A DNA stretch of 64,000 nucleotides from Pantoea sp. Ep11b. GTDB lineage: Bacteria > Pseudomonadota > Gammaproteobacteria > Enterobacterales > Enterobacteriaceae. The position numbers were made by a program, and so were the translations under genes. Positions within the stretch are counted from its first letter, which is position 1. Every line of letters begins with the position of its first letter. The notes beneath the pieces were generated by a model. That model was not told the DNA's origin. It saw only the letters and a program-made list of their open reading frames with translations, and made no database searches. The DNA lies in assembly GCF_040783975.1 (NCBI RefSeq), contig NZ_CP160631.1:992001-1056000 (forward strand), written 5' to 3'. Shown here piece after piece: positions 48,484 through 60,143 of the stretch.

Positions 48484-51390
48484 TTACTGGTGGGTCACGA
48501 CAATCAGGCGCAGCGCGTCGAGACGCCAGTTAGCCTGATCGAGACTTTCCAGCACCTGTTCGCGGTTGCTTTCCAGCGCCTCGATTTCATCTTCACGGAT
48601 GTTCGGGTTCACCGCTTTCAGGGCGTTGAGACGCGAGAGCTCAGCGCCCAGCTTCTCGTTCGCCTCGGCGCGCGCAGCGTCAATCAACGCACGCGCTTCG
48701 CTGACGACGCTCTCTTCACCCTGCAGCAGAATCGCATGCACATCCTGCTGGACCGCATTCACCAGTTTGCTGGCGGTATGACGGTTCACCGCGTTGAGCT
48801 GACGGTTAAAGCTCTCGAACTCCACTTTATCCGCCAGATTGGTGCCTTTGGTATCCATCAGCAGACGGATCGGCGTTGGCGGCAGGAAGCGCGTCAGTTG
48901 CAGATGCTTCGGCGCCTGCGCTTCTACCACATAGATCAGCTCGACCAGCAGCGTGCCGACCGGCAGCGCCTTGTTCTTCAGCAGCGACAGCGCGCTGCTG
49001 CCCGTATCGCCCGAGAGAATCAGGTCCAGACCGTTGCGGATCAGCGGGTGCTCCCAGGTAATGAACTGGGTATCCTCGCGTGACAGCGCCTGGTCGCGGT
49101 TAAAGGTGATGGTGCAGCCATCTTCCGGCAGACCAGGGAAATCGGGCACCAGCATGTGGTCGGACGGCGTCAGGACGATCAGGTTATCGCTGCGATCTTC
49201 CTGATTGATACCGACGATATCAAACAGGTTGAGTGCGAAGTTAACCAGACCGGTGTCGTTATCCTGCTCGCTGATGGCATTTGCCAGCAGCTGCGCCGAT
49301 TCGCCGCCGTTGGAGTTCAGCTCCAGCAGACGGTCACGACCCTGTTCCAGCTGCGCTTTCAGCGCATCATGCTGTTTACGGCACTCGCTGATAAACGTAT
49401 CGAAACCTTCGCTGTTTTCCGGTGCGGCCAGATAGCCAATCAGCTCTGAATGCACGCTGTCATAAATGGTGCGGCCGGTCGGGCAGGTGTGTTCAAACGC
49501 ATCCAGCCCCTCGTGATACCAGCGCAGCAGCACCGCCTGGGCGGTCTGCTCCAGCCACGGCACCAGAATCTGGATGTCGTGCGCCTGGCCGATACGATCC
49601 AGACGACCGATACGCTGCTCCAGCAGATCCGGGTTAAACGGCAGGTCAAACATCACCAGACGGCTGGCGAACTGGAAGTTACGGCCTTCGGAGCCGATCT
49701 CGGAGCAGAGCAGCACCTGCGCGCCATTCTCTTCGGAGGCGAACCAGGCGGCGGCACGGTCACGTTCGATGATCGACAGACCTTCGTGGAATACGGCGGC
49801 CCGGATGCCTTCACGCTCGCGCAGTACCTGCTCCAGCTGCAGCGCCGTGGCCGCTTTGGCACAGATCACCAGCACTTTCTCTTTGCGGTTGCTGGTGAGA
49901 TAGCCCATCAGCCACTCCACGCGCGGATCGAAGTTCCACCAGGTGCCGCTGTCGCCTTCAAACTCCTGATAAATCTGTTCCGGGTAGAGCAGGTCACGCG
50001 CCCGCTCTTCGGCGCTCTTGCGCGCACCCATAATGCCGGAAACTTTGATCGCGGTCTGATACTGCGCGGGCAGGGGCAGACGGATCTGGTGCAGTTCGCG
50101 TTTCGGGAAGCCTTTAACGCCGTTACGGGTGTTGCGGAACAGGACGCGGCTGGTGCCGTGGCGGTCCATCAGCATTGAGATCAGCTCCTGACGCGCCTCC
50201 TGCTTGCCGTCGCGATCGCTGTTGGCCACCTGCAGCAGCGGCTCGATATCCTGTTCGCCGACCAGATCGTTGATCCGGTTCATCTCCTCCTGAGAGATCG
50301 CCTTGTCCGCCAGCAGCGCCGTCACGGCGTCAGCAATCGGGCGGAAATGCTGCTGCTCTTCTACAAAGGCAGCAAAGTCGTGGAAGCGATCCGGATCGAG
50401 CAGGCGCAGACGGGCGAAGTGACTCTCCATTCCCAGCTGCTCCGGCGTCGCGGTCAGCAGCAGTACCCCGGCGGTTTTCTCTGCCAGCTGTTCGATCACC
50501 TGATATTCACGGCTCGGTTCGCCTTCTGACCAGGCCAGGTGGTGCGCTTCGTCGACCACCAGCAGGTCCCACTCGGCATCAGCCAGCTTCTCAAGGCGCT
50601 GACGGTTACGGCGCACAAAGTCGAGCGAGCAGATAATCAGCTGCTCGGTTTCAAACGGGTTGTCGCTGTCGTGCTGCGCTTCGGTGTAGCGATCGTCATC
50701 AAACAGCGCAAAGCGCAGGTTGAAGCGACGCAGCATCTCGACCAGCCACTGATGCTGTAAGGTTTCCGGCACTACGATCAGGACGCGTTCGGCACGGCCC
50801 GCCAGCAGCTGCTGCTGGATGATCATCCCGGCTTCAATGGTTTTTCCCAGACCCACTTCATCGGCCAGCAGCACGCGCGGCGCATGGCGGCGGCCCACAT
50901 CATGGGCAATGTGCAGCTGGTGAGGGATCAGGTTGGTGCGCATACCGCGCAAGCCGCTGATCGGCAGGCGGTACTGCTCACTCTGATATTTACGGGCGCG
51001 GAAGCGCAGGGCAAAGCGGTCCATCCGGTCGAGCTGGCCGGCAAACAGGCGATCCTGGGGTTTGCTGAACACCAGCTTGCTGTCGAGCATCACCTCGCGC
51101 AGCATTACGTTGCTCTCTTCGGTATCCAGACGGGTACCGATGTAGGTCATCAGGTCATTTTCGTTGCGGACGTCATCGACGCGCATCTGCCAGCCTTCGT
51201 GGCTGGTGATGGTATCACCCGGATTAAAGATGACGCGGGTAACCGGCGAATCGTTGCGGGCGTAGAGGCGGTTTTCCCCCGTGGCCGGGAACAGCAGGGT
51301 GATCATGCGGGTATCGATCGCCACCACGGTGCCCAGTCCCAGTTCACTTTCCGTATCACTAATCCAGCGCTGACCTAATGTAAAAACCAT
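48484..51390 (-). CDS. rapA: RNA polymerase-associated ATPase RapA (HepA)
   Basis: SWI2/SNF2-family protein that binds RNA polymerase and recycles it after termination. It has 968 residues, identical in length to E. coli. The N-terminal Tudor-like domains ([20 protein letters not shown]) are followed by the ATPase with Walker [16 protein letters not shown] near residues 178-192, the DEAH box [10 protein letters not shown] near 280 and the helicase C motif [18 protein letters not shown]. The C-terminal part is RapA-specific. Expressed alone, between polB and rluA. Confidence 0.98.
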   Translation of the reverse strand: MVFTLGQRWISDTESELGLGTVVAIDTRMITLLFPATGENRLYARNDSPVTRVIFNPGDTITSHEGWQMRVDDVRNENDLMTYIGTRLDTEESNVMLREVMLDSKLVFSKPQDRLFAGQLDRMDRFALRFRARKYQSEQYRLPISGLRGMRTNLIPHQLHIAHDVGRRHAPRVLLADEVGLGKTIEAGMIIQQQLLAGRAERVLIVVPETLQHQWLVEMLRRFNLRFALFDDDRYTEAQHDSDNPFETEQLIICSLDFVRRNRQRLEKLADAEWDLLVVDEAHHLAWSEGEPSREYQVIEQLAEKTAGVLLLTATPEQLGMESHFARLRLLDPDRFHDFAAFVEEQQHFRPIADAVTALLADKAISQEEMNRINDLVGEQDIEPLLQVANSDRDGKQEARQELISMLMDRHGTSRVLFRNTRNGVKGFPKRELHQIRLPLPAQYQTAIKVSGIMGARKSAEERARDLLYPEQIYQEFEGDSGTWWNFDPRVEWLMGYLTSNRKEKVLVICAKAATALQLEQVLREREGIRAAVFHEGLSIIERDRAAAWFASEENGAQVLLCSEIGSEGRNFQFASRLVMFDLPFNPDLLEQRIGRLDRIGQAHDIQILVPWLEQTAQAVLLRWYHEGLDAFEHTCPTGRTIYDSVHSELIGYLAAPENSEGFDTFISECRKQHDALKAQLEQGRDRLLELNSNGGESAQLLANAISEQDNDTGLVNFALNLFDIVGINQEDRSDNLIVLTPSDHMLVPDFPGLPEDGCTITFNRDQALSREDTQFITWEHPLIRNGLDLILSGDTGSSALSLLKNKALPVGTLLVELIYVVEAQAPKHLQLTRFLPPTPIRLLMDTKGTNLADKVEFESFNRQLNAVNRHTASKLVNAVQQDVHAILLQGEESVVSEARALIDAARAEANEKLGAELSRLNALKAVNPNIREDEIEALESNREQVLESLDQANWRLDALRLIVVTHQ

Positions 51391-51543
51391 ATATTTTTTG
51401 CTCGAATTTTAACGTTTTTAGAGGTGTTTCCCCAAACTCAGGCAATAGCGTTACCGCCAGACAGCAGGGTCTGGAGCGTACTTAAGAGCGGTGAGTTTCA
51501 GGAAGGGCGCTATGGTACTGGATGGCAGGGCGTTCGTCACCTG

Positions 51544-53901
51544 TCAAAAAAGACCCAGCTGCCCGGTAATCAGTGTAGCAAAGTCCCCCTCCACAAAGGG
51601 CAGGATCCCCTCGGCAACGGGCTGAAGTTGTCGGGTCACGTAGTGATCATAGTCCAGCGGAGTGCTGCGCGCCTCCAGCGGCTCGGGACCCGCCGTCGCC
51701 ATGACGTAACGGATCCGGCCGCCGTTCTGATACTGCAGCGGACGGTTTAATTTGCGGTTCTGCTCGTCGGCCAGCCGGGCTGCGCGGACGTGCGGCGGCA
51801 CGTTTCGTTCATATTCCTTTAACGGACGCCGCAGACGCTTTTTATAGATCAGCTGATCGTCGAGTTCCCCCGCCAGCAGCTGCGCCACCGTCTCCCGGAT
51901 GTAATCCTGCCAGGGTTCCCGGTGGAAGATGCGGTGATAGAGCTGCTGCTGAAAGGTTTTTGCCAGCGGCGTCCAGTCGGTCCGTACCGATTCCAGTCCC
52001 TTGAAGACCATGCGCTCACCGCCTGCATCGCGGATCAGGCCCGCGTAGCGTTTTTTACTGCCCTGTTCGGCGCCCCGAATCGTCGGCATCAGAAAGCGGC
52101 AGAAGTGGCTTTCATACTCCAGCTCCAGCGCGCTGGTCAGCCCCTGGGTCTGTTGCAGATGGTCGCGCCACCAGGCATTCACTTTCTGCACCAGCTGCTG
52201 ACCAATCGCGGCCGCCGCCTCCTCGCTATGTGCTGATTTCAGCCAGACAAAGGTAGAGTCGGTGTCGCCGTAGATGACATCGTAGCCTTCCGCCTCAATC
52301 AGCGCGCGGGTCTGCTGCATAATGGCGTGACCGCGCAGCGTAATCGAGGAGGCAAGGCGCGGATCGAAGAAGCGACAGGCGCTGGTGCCCAGCACGCCAT
52401 AAAAGGCGTTCATGATGATCTTCAGCGCCTGCGACAGCGGCTGGTTGTTCTGTTTTTTCGCCGCTTCGCGGCCCAGCCAGATCTGCTCAACAATCGCCGG
52501 CAGGCAGTGGGTCTGCCGCGAGAAGCGCGCTTCCCGGAACCCCGCCACCGAATCGGCATCATCGGGATGAGCCAGGCCCTCCACCAGCCCGACCGGATCG
52601 ATCAGGAAGGTACGGATAATAGAGGGGTAGAGGCTCTTATAGTCCAGCACCAGCACCGAGTCATAGAGGCCGGGGCGCGAATCCATCACATAGCCGCCCG
52701 GGCTCGCTTCCGGCGCGATATCTCCCCGGTTCGGCGCGACAAACCCCGCGCGGTGCATCCGGGGAATATAGAGATGACTGAAGGCCGCCACCGAGCCGCC
52801 GTGGCGATCCACCGCCAGGCCGTTGACCGCCGCGCGTTCCAGCAGGAACGGCATAATCGCCGTCTTGTGGAAAATGCGCGTGACCAGCTCGCAATCTTTC
52901 AGGTTATAGCGCGCCAGCGCCGGTTTATCGTTGGCGAAGCGCCAGTTGATCTCCTCCATGCGCTGCCAGGGGTTATCGATCGCTTTCCCTTCGCCCAGCA
53001 GCTGCCGGGAGACCGACTCCAGGCTGAAGGAGGGAAAATCCCAGAACGCCGATTTAAGGGCTTCAATGCCATCGATAATCAGGCGGCCGCTGGCCTGGGC
53101 GAAGAAAACGCCAGGCTTAAAGCCATGTTCGCGCCACTCCAGCGCGGCCTGCTGGCGCCCCAGGCGCAGCGGGATGCCGTAACGATCGGCATGTTTCTGC
53201 AGCACGCGCAGGTCAAACTGCACCACGTTCCAGCCAATCAGGACATCCGGATCGTGCCCGGCAAACCACTGGTTCAGCGCCTCGATCAGCTGCGGACGGC
53301 TGTCGAGATAGATCAGGTCGAAATCGAGGCTGCTGGCGTCGCCGTTGGCCGGGCCGAGCATATAAACCTGACGCTGACCGCAGCCCTCCAGCCCGATGCA
53401 GTAGAGCTCGCCATGCTGGGTGGTTTCGATATCCAGCGACACCCACTTCAGCGGCGGGCGATAGTCGGGATGCGGCTTAAGCCGCGTATTGACCACGCTG
53501 TCGCCCTGCTGCTCGCCATCAAACCAGACGGGCGCGGTGATAAACCGCTCCATCAGATAGCGCTCCGGCGGGCGGATATCGGCCTCATAGACCGGAATAC
53601 CCTGTTCGCGCAGCCGTTTTTCAATGCGCTGAAGCTGCCGGTTCTGCGGACAGTAGAGGCCGAAAACCGGGCGACGGCGGAAATCTTTCAGCGCCAGCGA
53701 CTGAATCCGAAACTGCCGCTCATCCTGGAGCAGCGCGCTGACCTGCGCCTGAAACGCCTCAGGGATAAAGGCCACGGACTCCTGCACCGGCAGCACCACG
53801 CGCTGCGGGCCCGCATCGGTGGCGAGCCAGAGGATAATTTCCGTGCCATGCGGGCTGTCGCGCCAGTGGCGGGTGAGCACAAAACCTGCGCGGGGCATCA
53901 T
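51544..53901 (-). CDS. polB: DNA polymerase II
   Basis: Family B DNA polymerase with 3'-5' proofreading, induced in the SOS response and used in replication restart and translesion synthesis. The 785-residue protein (E. coli 783) has the exonuclease motif SLDIETT near residue 153, polymerase motif [12 protein letters not shown] near 418, motif [13 protein letters not shown] and motif [12 protein letters not shown] near 545. The C-terminus MTGQLGLF-like tail (ITGQLGLF) is the beta-clamp-binding motif. A degenerate LexA-like box lies upstream at 53954-53973. The araBAD genes found upstream in E. coli are missing. Confidence 0.97.
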   Translation of the reverse strand: MMPRAGFVLTRHWRDSPHGTEIILWLATDAGPQRVVLPVQESVAFIPEAFQAQVSALLQDERQFRIQSLALKDFRRRPVFGLYCPQNRQLQRIEKRLREQGIPVYEADIRPPERYLMERFITAPVWFDGEQQGDSVVNTRLKPHPDYRPPLKWVSLDIETTQHGELYCIGLEGCGQRQVYMLGPANGDASSLDFDLIYLDSRPQLIEALNQWFAGHDPDVLIGWNVVQFDLRVLQKHADRYGIPLRLGRQQAALEWREHGFKPGVFFAQASGRLIIDGIEALKSAFWDFPSFSLESVSRQLLGEGKAIDNPWQRMEEINWRFANDKPALARYNLKDCELVTRIFHKTAIMPFLLERAAVNGLAVDRHGGSVAAFSHLYIPRMHRAGFVAPNRGDIAPEASPGGYVMDSRPGLYDSVLVLDYKSLYPSIIRTFLIDPVGLVEGLAHPDDADSVAGFREARFSRQTHCLPAIVEQIWLGREAAKKQNNQPLSQALKIIMNAFYGVLGTSACRFFDPRLASSITLRGHAIMQQTRALIEAEGYDVIYGDTDSTFVWLKSAHSEEAAAAIGQQLVQKVNAWWRDHLQQTQGLTSALELEYESHFCRFLMPTIRGAEQGSKKRYAGLIRDAGGERMVFKGLESVRTDWTPLAKTFQQQLYHRIFHREPWQDYIRETVAQLLAGELDDQLIYKKRLRRPLKEYERNVPPHVRAARLADEQNRKLNRPLQYQNGGRIRYVMATAGPEPLEARSTPLDYDHYVTRQLQPVAEGILPFVEGDFATLITGQLGLF

Positions 53902-53953
53902 CAGCGGTTCTCCGGACTCAGCATTTCAGGGATGAGAAAACCCGTTAAGTATA

Positions 53954-53973
53954 CCATGGATATTTATACAGTT
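53954..53973. promoter_or_regulatory. Degenerate LexA (SOS) box upstream of polB
   Basis: CCATGGATATTTATACAGTT matches the LexA consensus TACTGTATATATATACAGTA at 14 of 20 positions. One arm has a perfect ACAG; in the other the CTG is changed to ATG. It lies 53 bases before the polB start, in the gap shared with yabI. A weak SOS box is expected there but this one lacks one critical base. Confidence 0.4.
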
Positions 53974-54073
53974 CCCGCGGCTGGCTTTTGTCAACATTGC
54001 CCTACAATTCTTGCCTTGACGCTGTGTGGCTGGCTCAGGACAATCCAGGCTTCTGCTTTTACTAAGGATGAAT

Positions 54074-54838
54074 ATGGAAGCCTGGATTCAACAACTGATT
54101 ACGCAGTCCCTGGAGTGGGCGCTGTTTGCCGTTGCGCTGGTGACGTTTCTGGAGTCACTGGCGCTGGTCGGGCTGTTGCTGCCAGGTACGGTGATGATGG
54201 CCAGCCTGGGCGCGCTGGTCGGCAGCGGTGAGCTGGGCCTCTATCCGGCCTGGGCCGCGGGTTTTGCGGGCTGCCTGATTGGTGACTGGGTCTCCTACGG
54301 CATAGGCTGGAAATTCCAGGGGCCGCTGCATCGCTGGAAATATCTGCAAAAGTACAAGGGCCTGCTGGATAAAACGGAACACGCCCTGCATCAGCACAGC
54401 ATGTTTACCATTCTGGTCGGGCGCTTTGTGGGACCGACGCGGCCGCTGATCCCGCTGGCGGCCGGGATGCTGGAGCTGCCGGTGCGGAAGTTCCTGCCAC
54501 CGAACATCATCGGCTGCATCCTCTGGCCGCCGCTCTATCTGCTGCCCGGTATTCTGGCGGGCGTGGCGATCGATGTGCCAAAGGCCGCGCAGGGCGGCAG
54601 CTTCAAGTGGCTGTTGCTGGGGGCTGCGCTGCTGATCTGGCTGGGCGGCTGGTTATGCTGGCGCTGGTGGCGCAGCGGCAAAAGCCGTGACTGGGCTACC
54701 GCCTGGCTGCCGCCGGAACGCCTGCGCTGGGCAGGCCCGCTGGGGCTGATCGTCGCCGTGGCGGCGTTTGTCGGCATTCAGTTTCATCCGATGATGCCGG
54801 TTTTCCGTCACCTGCTGTGGCAGGTCTTTATCGCCTGA
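54074..54838 (+). CDS. yabI: DedA-family membrane protein YabI
   Basis: Inner-membrane protein of the DedA/SNARE-associated family, whose members are thought to help flip undecaprenyl phosphate or other lipids. The 254 residues equal E. coli YabI. Conserved parts are FLESLALVGLLLPGTVMM in the first re-entrant region, GDWVSYGIGW, and the signature FTILVGRFVGPTRPLIPLAAGM near residues 115-140; four to five hydrophobic segments follow. ATG 54074 is chosen because AAGGA precedes it by five bases; ATG 54068 overlaps that site. Convergent with thiQ. The specific function of YabI is unproven. Confidence 0.93.
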   Translation: MEAWIQQLITQSLEWALFAVALVTFLESLALVGLLLPGTVMMASLGALVGSGELGLYPAWAAGFAGCLIGDWVSYGIGWKFQGPLHRWKYLQKYKGLLDKTEHALHQHSMFTILVGRFVGPTRPLIPLAAGMLELPVRKFLPPNIIGCILWPPLYLLPGILAGVAIDVPKAAQGGSFKWLLLGAALLIWLGGWLCWRWWRSGKSRDWATAWLPPERLRWAGPLGLIVAVAAFVGIQFHPMMPVFRHLLWQVFIA

Positions 54839-54843
54839 TCCGC

Positions 54844-55545
54844 TTAACGACGCGGGATACCGAGGACATCGGCTTCCCGCGTCTCGCCCGACAGCAGCTG
54901 TCGGGTTTCGCCATCCCAGTAAACCCGGCCATCCACGATCACTACGCTGCGCGCCGCAATCTGCTGCGCATCTTCCAGACTGTGCGACACCATCAGCAGG
55001 GTGATCCCGCGCGCCTCGCACACCGAACGCACCAGCTGCAGCATCTCTCCCCGTAATGCCGGATCCAGCGCCGAGAAGGGCTCATCCAGCAGCAGCACCG
55101 GCCGATCCCGCAGCAGACAGCGGGCCAGCGCGACGCGCTGTCGCTGGCCGCCCGACAGCTCGCCCGGCAGACGGGTCAGCAGATCGCCCAGCCCCACCTG
55201 CGCGGCCAGCGTGACCAGTTCCTGACGCTGCAAAGCCGTAAGCTTTAATCCCGGATGCAGCCCCAGCCCCATGTTCTGCTCCACGCTGAGGTGCGGAAAA
55301 AGGTTATTTTCCTGAAACAGCATTGAGACCGGGCGTCTGGCCGGGACGCTGTGGGTATGATCCTGGCCGTCGATGATCAGGGCCCCCTGGTTCACCGGCA
55401 GGAAGCCGGCGATCAGGCTCAGCAGGGTACTTTTACCGGCGCCGCTGGGCCCGAGAATGGCGATGCGCTCGCCGCGTGCGGCGGTAAGGCTGAAGCGCAT
55501 CGGCAGATGCTGATAGAGGTAGGTAAGGTTATCGAGAGTCAGCAT
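54844..55545 (-). CDS. thiQ: Thiamine ABC transporter ATP-binding protein ThiQ
   Basis: ATPase of the thiamine/TPP importer ThiBPQ. The 233-residue protein has Walker [13 protein letters not shown] near residues 31-42, the Q-loop [15 protein letters not shown], the ABC signature [15 protein letters not shown] near 128-142, Walker [14 protein letters not shown] and the switch His in MVSHSLEDA. Its start overlaps the end of thiP by 17 bases. Last gene of the riboswitch-controlled operon. Confidence 0.96.
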   Translation of the reverse strand: MLTLDNLTYLYQHLPMRFSLTAARGERIAILGPSGAGKSTLLSLIAGFLPVNQGALIIDGQDHTHSVPARRPVSMLFQENNLFPHLSVEQNMGLGLHPGLKLTALQRQELVTLAAQVGLGDLLTRLPGELSGGQRQRVALARCLLRDRPVLLLDEPFSALDPALRGEMLQLVRSVCEARGITLLMVSHSLEDAQQIAARSVVIVDGRVYWDGETRQLLSGETREADVLGIPRR

Positions 55546-57139
55546 GGCGACCTGGTAATTTTTCCATTAGCGTAAACAGCAACAGGCAGAGCAGCAGCAG
55601 CAGCAGGGCGGTGACTGCGCCATCCGCGCCGCGATAGGCGCCTATCTGCTGATAAAGATAGAACGGCAGCGTGCGGAAGTCGGCGCTGCCAAACAGCGCG
55701 ACCACGCCAAAATCGCCCACTGACAGGACGCAGGCAAAGGCCAGCGCCTGCGCCAGCGGACGCTTCAGCGCCCGCAGCTCAATCAGCCGCAGCCGGTTCC
55801 AGCCGCGGATATCCAGCGAATCACAGAGTCTGCCGTAACGCTCCGCCACATCCCGCATCGGGTTTTCCAGCACTTTCATGGCATAGGGAATGGCGATCAG
55901 CGCATTGGTAAAGATCACCAGGCCCTCTGCCGAATCGGGCAGGCCGATCGTGGCGTTGAACAGCAGGAAAAAACCGGTGGCGAGGACGATGCCGGGCATC
56001 GCCAGGATCAGCATCCCGCTGGTGTCGATCAGCTGTGCGGCCACCGGGCGCTGACGCAGCCGCAGCTCACGGCTGCTCCACAGCAGCATCATGGTCAGCG
56101 CCACACAGAGCAGACCCGCGCCGGTGGCGATTCGCAGCGAGGTCAATGTCGCCTGCCAGAGGGCCGGCTGCGCCAGTGCTCCCCGCACGCCGCCGTGCAG
56201 CCCCTCGACGATCACCGCCGCCAGCGGGGGGAGCAGCAGCAGCAGCGCCAGCAGGATCAGCAGCGCATCGATCAGCTGTGCCGCGCGCGAATCCTGCGGA
56301 TCGCGCCAGCCGCTGAGCTGGCTGCTTCCGGCGGGGATCGCTTTGCTGAAGCGCTGGCTGAGCAGCACCAGGGTGAGGCAGCAGCCGAGCTGGATCATCG
56401 CCAGCAGGGCAGCGCGGCCGGGATCGTAGTCATAACTCAGCGCCTGGAAGATCGCCAGTTCGATGGTGGTCGCCTGCGGACCGCCGCCCAGCGACAGCAC
56501 GGTGGCAAAGCTGGCAAAGCAGAGCATGAAGATCAGCGCCCCGGCAGGCAGCAGCTGACGCCGCAGCCACGGCCACTCCAGCAGACAAAAGCGATGCCAG
56601 CCGCGCACGCCGAGCTGAGCCGCCAGCTGACGCTGCTCTGCCGGGATCTGCTCCAGCGCCTGCAGCAGCAGACGCGTTGCCAGCGGCAGGTTAAAGAAAA
56701 CGTGCGCCAGCAGAATGCCCGACAGCCCATAGGGGGAGAAGTGATAACCGAGCCCGGCCCACTGGCAGAGCTGCGCCAGCCAGCCGGTACGCCCGTAAAC
56801 CGTCAGCAGACCAAATATCGCCACCAGCACCGGCAGCACCAGGGTCATAGCACACAGGCGCAGCAGCAGCTGTCGGCCTGGAAAGCGGCGGCGGTAGAGC
56901 GCCCGCGCCAGTGGCAGCGCGGGCAGTAGTGACAGCAGCGCAGAGAGCAGCGCCTGACCGAAAGAGAACGCGATGACATGGCGCAGGTAATCATCCTGCA
57001 GCACGCTGCGCAGGTCCGTTTCCGGTGCGGCGCGCCAGAGTGCGCCGAAGGCCAGAAACGCCACCAGCGTTAACAGCAGCGTAGCGAACGATCCCGGCAG
57101 CAGCCAGCGCGGCATCAGCGACTGACTGCGCGTTGCCAC
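55529..57139 (-). CDS. thiP: Thiamine ABC transporter permease ThiP
   Basis: Inner-membrane channel of the thiamine/TPP importer. The 536-residue protein (same size as E. coli) has about 12 hydrophobic segments and is a fusion of two BPD-type permease halves, each with an EAA-like loop ([20 protein letters not shown] near residues 190-210 and [20 protein letters not shown] near 430-450) that docks on ThiQ. It overlaps thiB by 25 bases and thiQ by 17, pointing to tight translational coupling. Confidence 0.96.
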   Translation of the reverse strand: MATRSQSLMPRWLLPGSFATLLLTLVAFLAFGALWRAAPETDLRSVLQDDYLRHVIAFSFGQALLSALLSLLPALPLARALYRRRFPGRQLLLRLCAMTLVLPVLVAIFGLLTVYGRTGWLAQLCQWAGLGYHFSPYGLSGILLAHVFFNLPLATRLLLQALEQIPAEQRQLAAQLGVRGWHRFCLLEWPWLRRQLLPAGALIFMLCFASFATVLSLGGGPQATTIELAIFQALSYDYDPGRAALLAMIQLGCCLTLVLLSQRFSKAIPAGSSQLSGWRDPQDSRAAQLIDALLILLALLLLLPPLAAVIVEGLHGGVRGALAQPALWQATLTSLRIATGAGLLCVALTMMLLWSSRELRLRQRPVAAQLIDTSGMLILAMPGIVLATGFFLLFNATIGLPDSAEGLVIFTNALIAIPYAMKVLENPMRDVAERYGRLCDSLDIRGWNRLRLIELRALKRPLAQALAFACVLSVGDFGVVALFGSADFRTLPFYLYQQIGAYRGADGAVTALLLLLLCLLLFTLMEKLPGRHADSR

Positions 57140-58101
57140 TGACTAATCCAGCCGGAACGCTGACTGGCGACCTCTTCCGGCGAGAACTGCAGCGCGGTGG
57201 CGGGCACCGTCAGGGCGTTAAAACCGGCGGGCAGCGGCGTGGCGGTCACCGGGTACATCCAGTTGCCGGTCGGGATGGTGCGCTGGAAGTCGGGGGAGAC
57301 CATAAACGTCATAAACTGCTGCGCCAGTTCAGGCTGTTTGCTGCTGGCTAACTGCGCGGCAACTTCGACCTGCAGATAGTGGCCTTCGGGAAACGGGGCG
57401 GCCGCATAGTTCTCTTTCTTCTCTTCGATGATGTGATAAGCCGGTGACGTGGTGTAGCTCAGTACCAGATCGCTTTCCCCTTTCAGGAACAGACCATACG
57501 CCTCACTCCAGCCTTTGGTCACCGTCACGGTTTTCTGCGCCAGCTTCTGCCACGCCTGCGGTGCCTGATCGCCATAGACTTTCTGCATCCAGAGCAGCAG
57601 ACCTAAGCCGGGGGTGCTGGTGCGGGGATCTTCGTAGATCACCCGCCATTTCTGCGGGCTGTCTACCAGCTCTTTCAGGCTTTTCGGCGGGTTTTTCAGC
57701 CGGGTACTGTCGTAGACGAAGGCGAAGTAGCCATAGTCAAAGGGGATGAAGGTCGTGTCATGCCAGCCGCCGGGCAGGGTTAATTTTGTGGTGTCGACCT
57801 GACTTCTGGCGAACAGGCCGGTTTTCTGCGCCGCCTGCACCAGATTGTTGTCCAGCCCCAGCACCACATCCGCCTTACTGTTTTTGCCTTCCATCCGCAC
57901 GCGGTTCAGCAGCGAGACGCCATCTTCCAGCGTGACAAACTTCAGCTCGCAGTTGCAGCGGGCTTCAAAGGCTTTTTTTACCGCCGGGCCGGGGCCCCAG
58001 TCGGCAGAGAAGGAGTCGTAGGTGTAGACCGTGAGAACCGGCTTAGCCGCCAGAACGGGGGCAGAGAGTAACAGCAGGACCGGCAGAACTTTGTTTAACA
58101 C
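57115..58101 (-). CDS. thiB: Thiamine-binding periplasmic protein ThiB (TbpA)
   Basis: High-affinity binding protein for thiamine, thiamine phosphate and TPP. The 328-residue precursor (E. coli 327) has a signal peptide ending SAPVLA and the family blocks LTVYTYDSFSADWGPGP, NSKADVVLGLDNNLV and IYEDPRTSTPGLGLLLWMQ. The start is GTG at 58101, supported by AAGGAG 8 bases upstream; an upstream in-frame ATG (58164) lies inside the riboswitch and is rejected. First gene of thiBPQ. Confidence 0.95.
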   Translation of the reverse strand: MLNKVLPVLLLLSAPVLAAKPVLTVYTYDSFSADWGPGPAVKKAFEARCNCELKFVTLEDGVSLLNRVRMEGKNSKADVVLGLDNNLVQAAQKTGLFARSQVDTTKLTLPGGWHDTTFIPFDYGYFAFVYDSTRLKNPPKSLKELVDSPQKWRVIYEDPRTSTPGLGLLLWMQKVYGDQAPQAWQKLAQKTVTVTKGWSEAYGLFLKGESDLVLSYTTSPAYHIIEEKKENYAAAPFPEGHYLQVEVAAQLASSKQPELAQQFMTFMVSPDFQRTIPTGNWMYPVTATPLPAGFNALTVPATALQFSPEEVASQRSGWISQWQRAVSR

Positions 58102-58157
58102 TTTGCGCTCCTTCAGGAGAATAGGGGATGAGTCGCAAAGGATCTGAGCACGGAGGC

Positions 58158-58247
58158 CTCTCAAATCCCTACGTCGGTATTAACCGAATCAGGTTCGACG
58201 GGTCTCTCTCAGCTGCTTGCTGGTGGCAGGCGGCACCCCGTTGAGAA
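58158..58247 (-). ncRNA. TPP riboswitch (THI element) before thiBPQ
   Basis: Read leftwards, the element has all conserved parts: TTCTCAACGGGGTGCC at the 5' side, GCTGAGA, ACCCGTCGAACCTGAT, and GACGTAGGGATTTGAGA closing the P1 stem. TPP binding would repress the importer. Downstream, CTCCTGAAGGAG (58119-58108) is a 12-base palindrome that holds the thiB ribosome site, so control may act on translation. Confidence 0.95.
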
Positions 58248-58285
58248 CGCCACATTCTAGTCATTTCAGCGGCGTGGCGAAAGCG

Positions 58286-59953
58286 TTACAGCGCCGGTGG
58301 CGCGAACCAATCGGATTTAAAATCGAACCAGCCCAGCGTATTCATCCGCACGCCGCGCATACTGCGCTGGCCTTCGAGCAGCAGCCAGTGGTGAAACAGC
58401 GGATGCAGGCCCGCCTCTTCGACTAACTGTTTGCTCCATTCGGCCAGCGGCAGCGTTTTCTCGCGCCAGCGTGCCGCATCGCCCTGCCAGTCGATCGCCA
58501 GGCAGTGGTGCAGCAGCGGGATCTCATACAACTGCGCGAACAGCGAATAGTTCAGCGGCAGGGTAAAGTTCACGCTGCCGAGCCAGATGTCACTTTCCGC
58601 CTCGCCCTGATACCAGCTCTCGTAGTCGATCTCGCGGGTCACCAGCGTCACACCATGCTGAGCCAGCAGCGGCCGCAGCGCATTGGCGATGCCTTCATGC
58701 TCCACATGCTGGCTGTACCAGGTCAGCGTCAGGTGGGTCAGGCCGGGCGGCTTTTCGACCGGCGTCAGGTCGCGGCGGTGATGCCAGCGCGGCAGCAGGC
58801 CATAGGCCGGGAACCAGTAACGCTGATACCCGACACCTGCGTGATTAAGCAGGGCGATGGGGTTAAACAGGTAGCTCACCCAGCGCCGGACCGCCGCGTC
58901 GCGGCCCTGCGCGGAACGCTGGTCGAACAGCAGGTAGTAGCACCCCTCCTCCAGACGGCTCTCCTCCTGGATCTCATCGCTGCCATCACTCTCGCCCTGC
59001 AGTCGGACACCAGCATAGACCAGCTCATCGCTGATGTCGGGCAGCACCCAGATAGAGACATCGTCGATCAGGGCGCGAAAACCAAAGTAGTCATCAAAGG
59101 CTTCAATTTTCAGCTGGCTCGCCTGATTGCGGATCACCCGGTAGGGGCCGGTGCCCACCGGCTGGCGGGCAAAATCGGGCAGGGTGGGCCATTCGCGTGG
59201 CAGGATCATCGCGCTTACGCTGCCCAGCAACCAGGGCAGACCCTCGTCGGGCTGGCTTAAGTGGATGTCGAGCGTCCAGGGGGCGGGCGAGGCAATCTCT
59301 GCAATGTGTGAGAAGAGCGGGTGAGGGCGCTGGCGCGCCAGCGTGGCCAGCACATCCTCCATCTCCAGCTCTCTGCCGTGATGGAAACGAATCGCCGGGC
59401 GCAGAAAGAAACGCCAGTGAAGCGGCGAGGTCTGCTGCCAGTGGTGTGCAATGTCCGGTTCGGCTTCCCCGTTTTCCTCATTTATCCGCGTCAGGCCGTT
59501 GAAGATCTGGCGGGCAATGTGGGTCTCCGAGCGCCGCAGCGGCGAGCCGGGCAGCAGGTTGAGCAGCGGCCGGTAGTAGAGCACCCGCAGGATATGCTTG
59601 CCCTGGCGGAAGCTGCGGCCCAGATGCGCGCCGATCATCTGGCGCACCTGATTTTTATCCCCCACCAGCTGAACGAGCTGATCGATGCGATACTGCTCCA
59701 GCAGATCCTCGGCGCGCTCCTGCTGTAAGGCCAGCCCGGTGTAGCAGAAGGTCAGCACCGAGCGTTTGCCGCGACCCGCCTCAGCCTGCCAGATCAGCCA
59801 GCCCGCGGCCTGCATCCGGTTGAGCAGGTTGCGCATGTGGCGGCGCGAGCAGTGCAGCCGATCGGCCAGTTCGCTAAGGGTGATCGCCTGCGTCTGCCCC
59901 TGACAGCTCTGCCACAGGCGGATGAACTGCTGCTTCAGACGTGATGAGGACAT
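58286..59953 (-). CDS. sgrR: Transcriptional regulator SgrR
   Basis: Activator of the small RNA SgrS during glucose-phosphate stress. The 555-residue protein (E. coli 551) has an N-terminal winged helix DNA-binding domain (residues 5-115, with [20 protein letters not shown]). A C-terminal solute-binding-protein-like domain, similar to oligopeptide/nickel-binding proteins ([22 protein letters not shown] onward), is thought to sense the stress metabolite. It is divergent from sgrS and setA, as in E. coli, and has the TPP riboswitch of thiB beyond its 3' end. Confidence 0.95.
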   Translation of the reverse strand: MSSSRLKQQFIRLWQSCQGQTQAITLSELADRLHCSRRHMRNLLNRMQAAGWLIWQAEAGRGKRSVLTFCYTGLALQQERAEDLLEQYRIDQLVQLVGDKNQVRQMIGAHLGRSFRQGKHILRVLYYRPLLNLLPGSPLRRSETHIARQIFNGLTRINEENGEAEPDIAHHWQQTSPLHWRFFLRPAIRFHHGRELEMEDVLATLARQRPHPLFSHIAEIASPAPWTLDIHLSQPDEGLPWLLGSVSAMILPREWPTLPDFARQPVGTGPYRVIRNQASQLKIEAFDDYFGFRALIDDVSIWVLPDISDELVYAGVRLQGESDGSDEIQEESRLEEGCYYLLFDQRSAQGRDAAVRRWVSYLFNPIALLNHAGVGYQRYWFPAYGLLPRWHHRRDLTPVEKPPGLTHLTLTWYSQHVEHEGIANALRPLLAQHGVTLVTREIDYESWYQGEAESDIWLGSVNFTLPLNYSLFAQLYEIPLLHHCLAIDWQGDAARWREKTLPLAEWSKQLVEEAGLHPLFHHWLLLEGQRSMRGVRMNTLGWFDFKSDWFAPPAL

Positions 59954-60007
59954 AAAAGGGGAACTCCCGCTGAAAAGCGCTCTGTTTTTCCTGCCCTATT
60001 TTAAGAG

Positions 60008-60143
60008 CAAACTTTGTGCGATGGGAAGAGCGGGAGGCATTCCGCAGGGGATGGCGTTCGACCCTCACGTCGCGCTTCAGCGAGGTGCTTTTCTGAGTAG
60101 GGTGCATTTTCACCGCCAGCAGAGGATCTCTGCTGGCTTTTTT
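60008..60143 (+). ncRNA. sgrS: Small RNA SgrS (3' part certain, 5' end uncertain)
   Basis: SgrS base-pairs with ptsG and other sugar-uptake mRNAs with the help of Hfq. The conserved 3' half is visible: CTGAGTAGGGTG (60093-60104), corresponding to the E. coli seed that pairs with the ptsG start region, then a small hairpin GGTGCATTTTCACC, and the terminator GCCAGCAGAG / CTCTGCTGGC (60115-60137) followed by a T run. The 5' end near 60008 is inferred from a TATTTT -10-like box at 59997-60002, so the RNA may be longer. No SgrT-like peptide was recognised; the only complete short frame that ends before the seed region is a 26-codon GTG frame (60016-60096). Confidence 0.75.

Noticed and set aside
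52327..54231. A 634-codon open frame antisense to polB
   Set aside because: It mirrors the polB reading frame in GC-rich codons, has low-complexity Arg/Gln/His-rich translation, and no family resemblance; polB is intact on the other strand.
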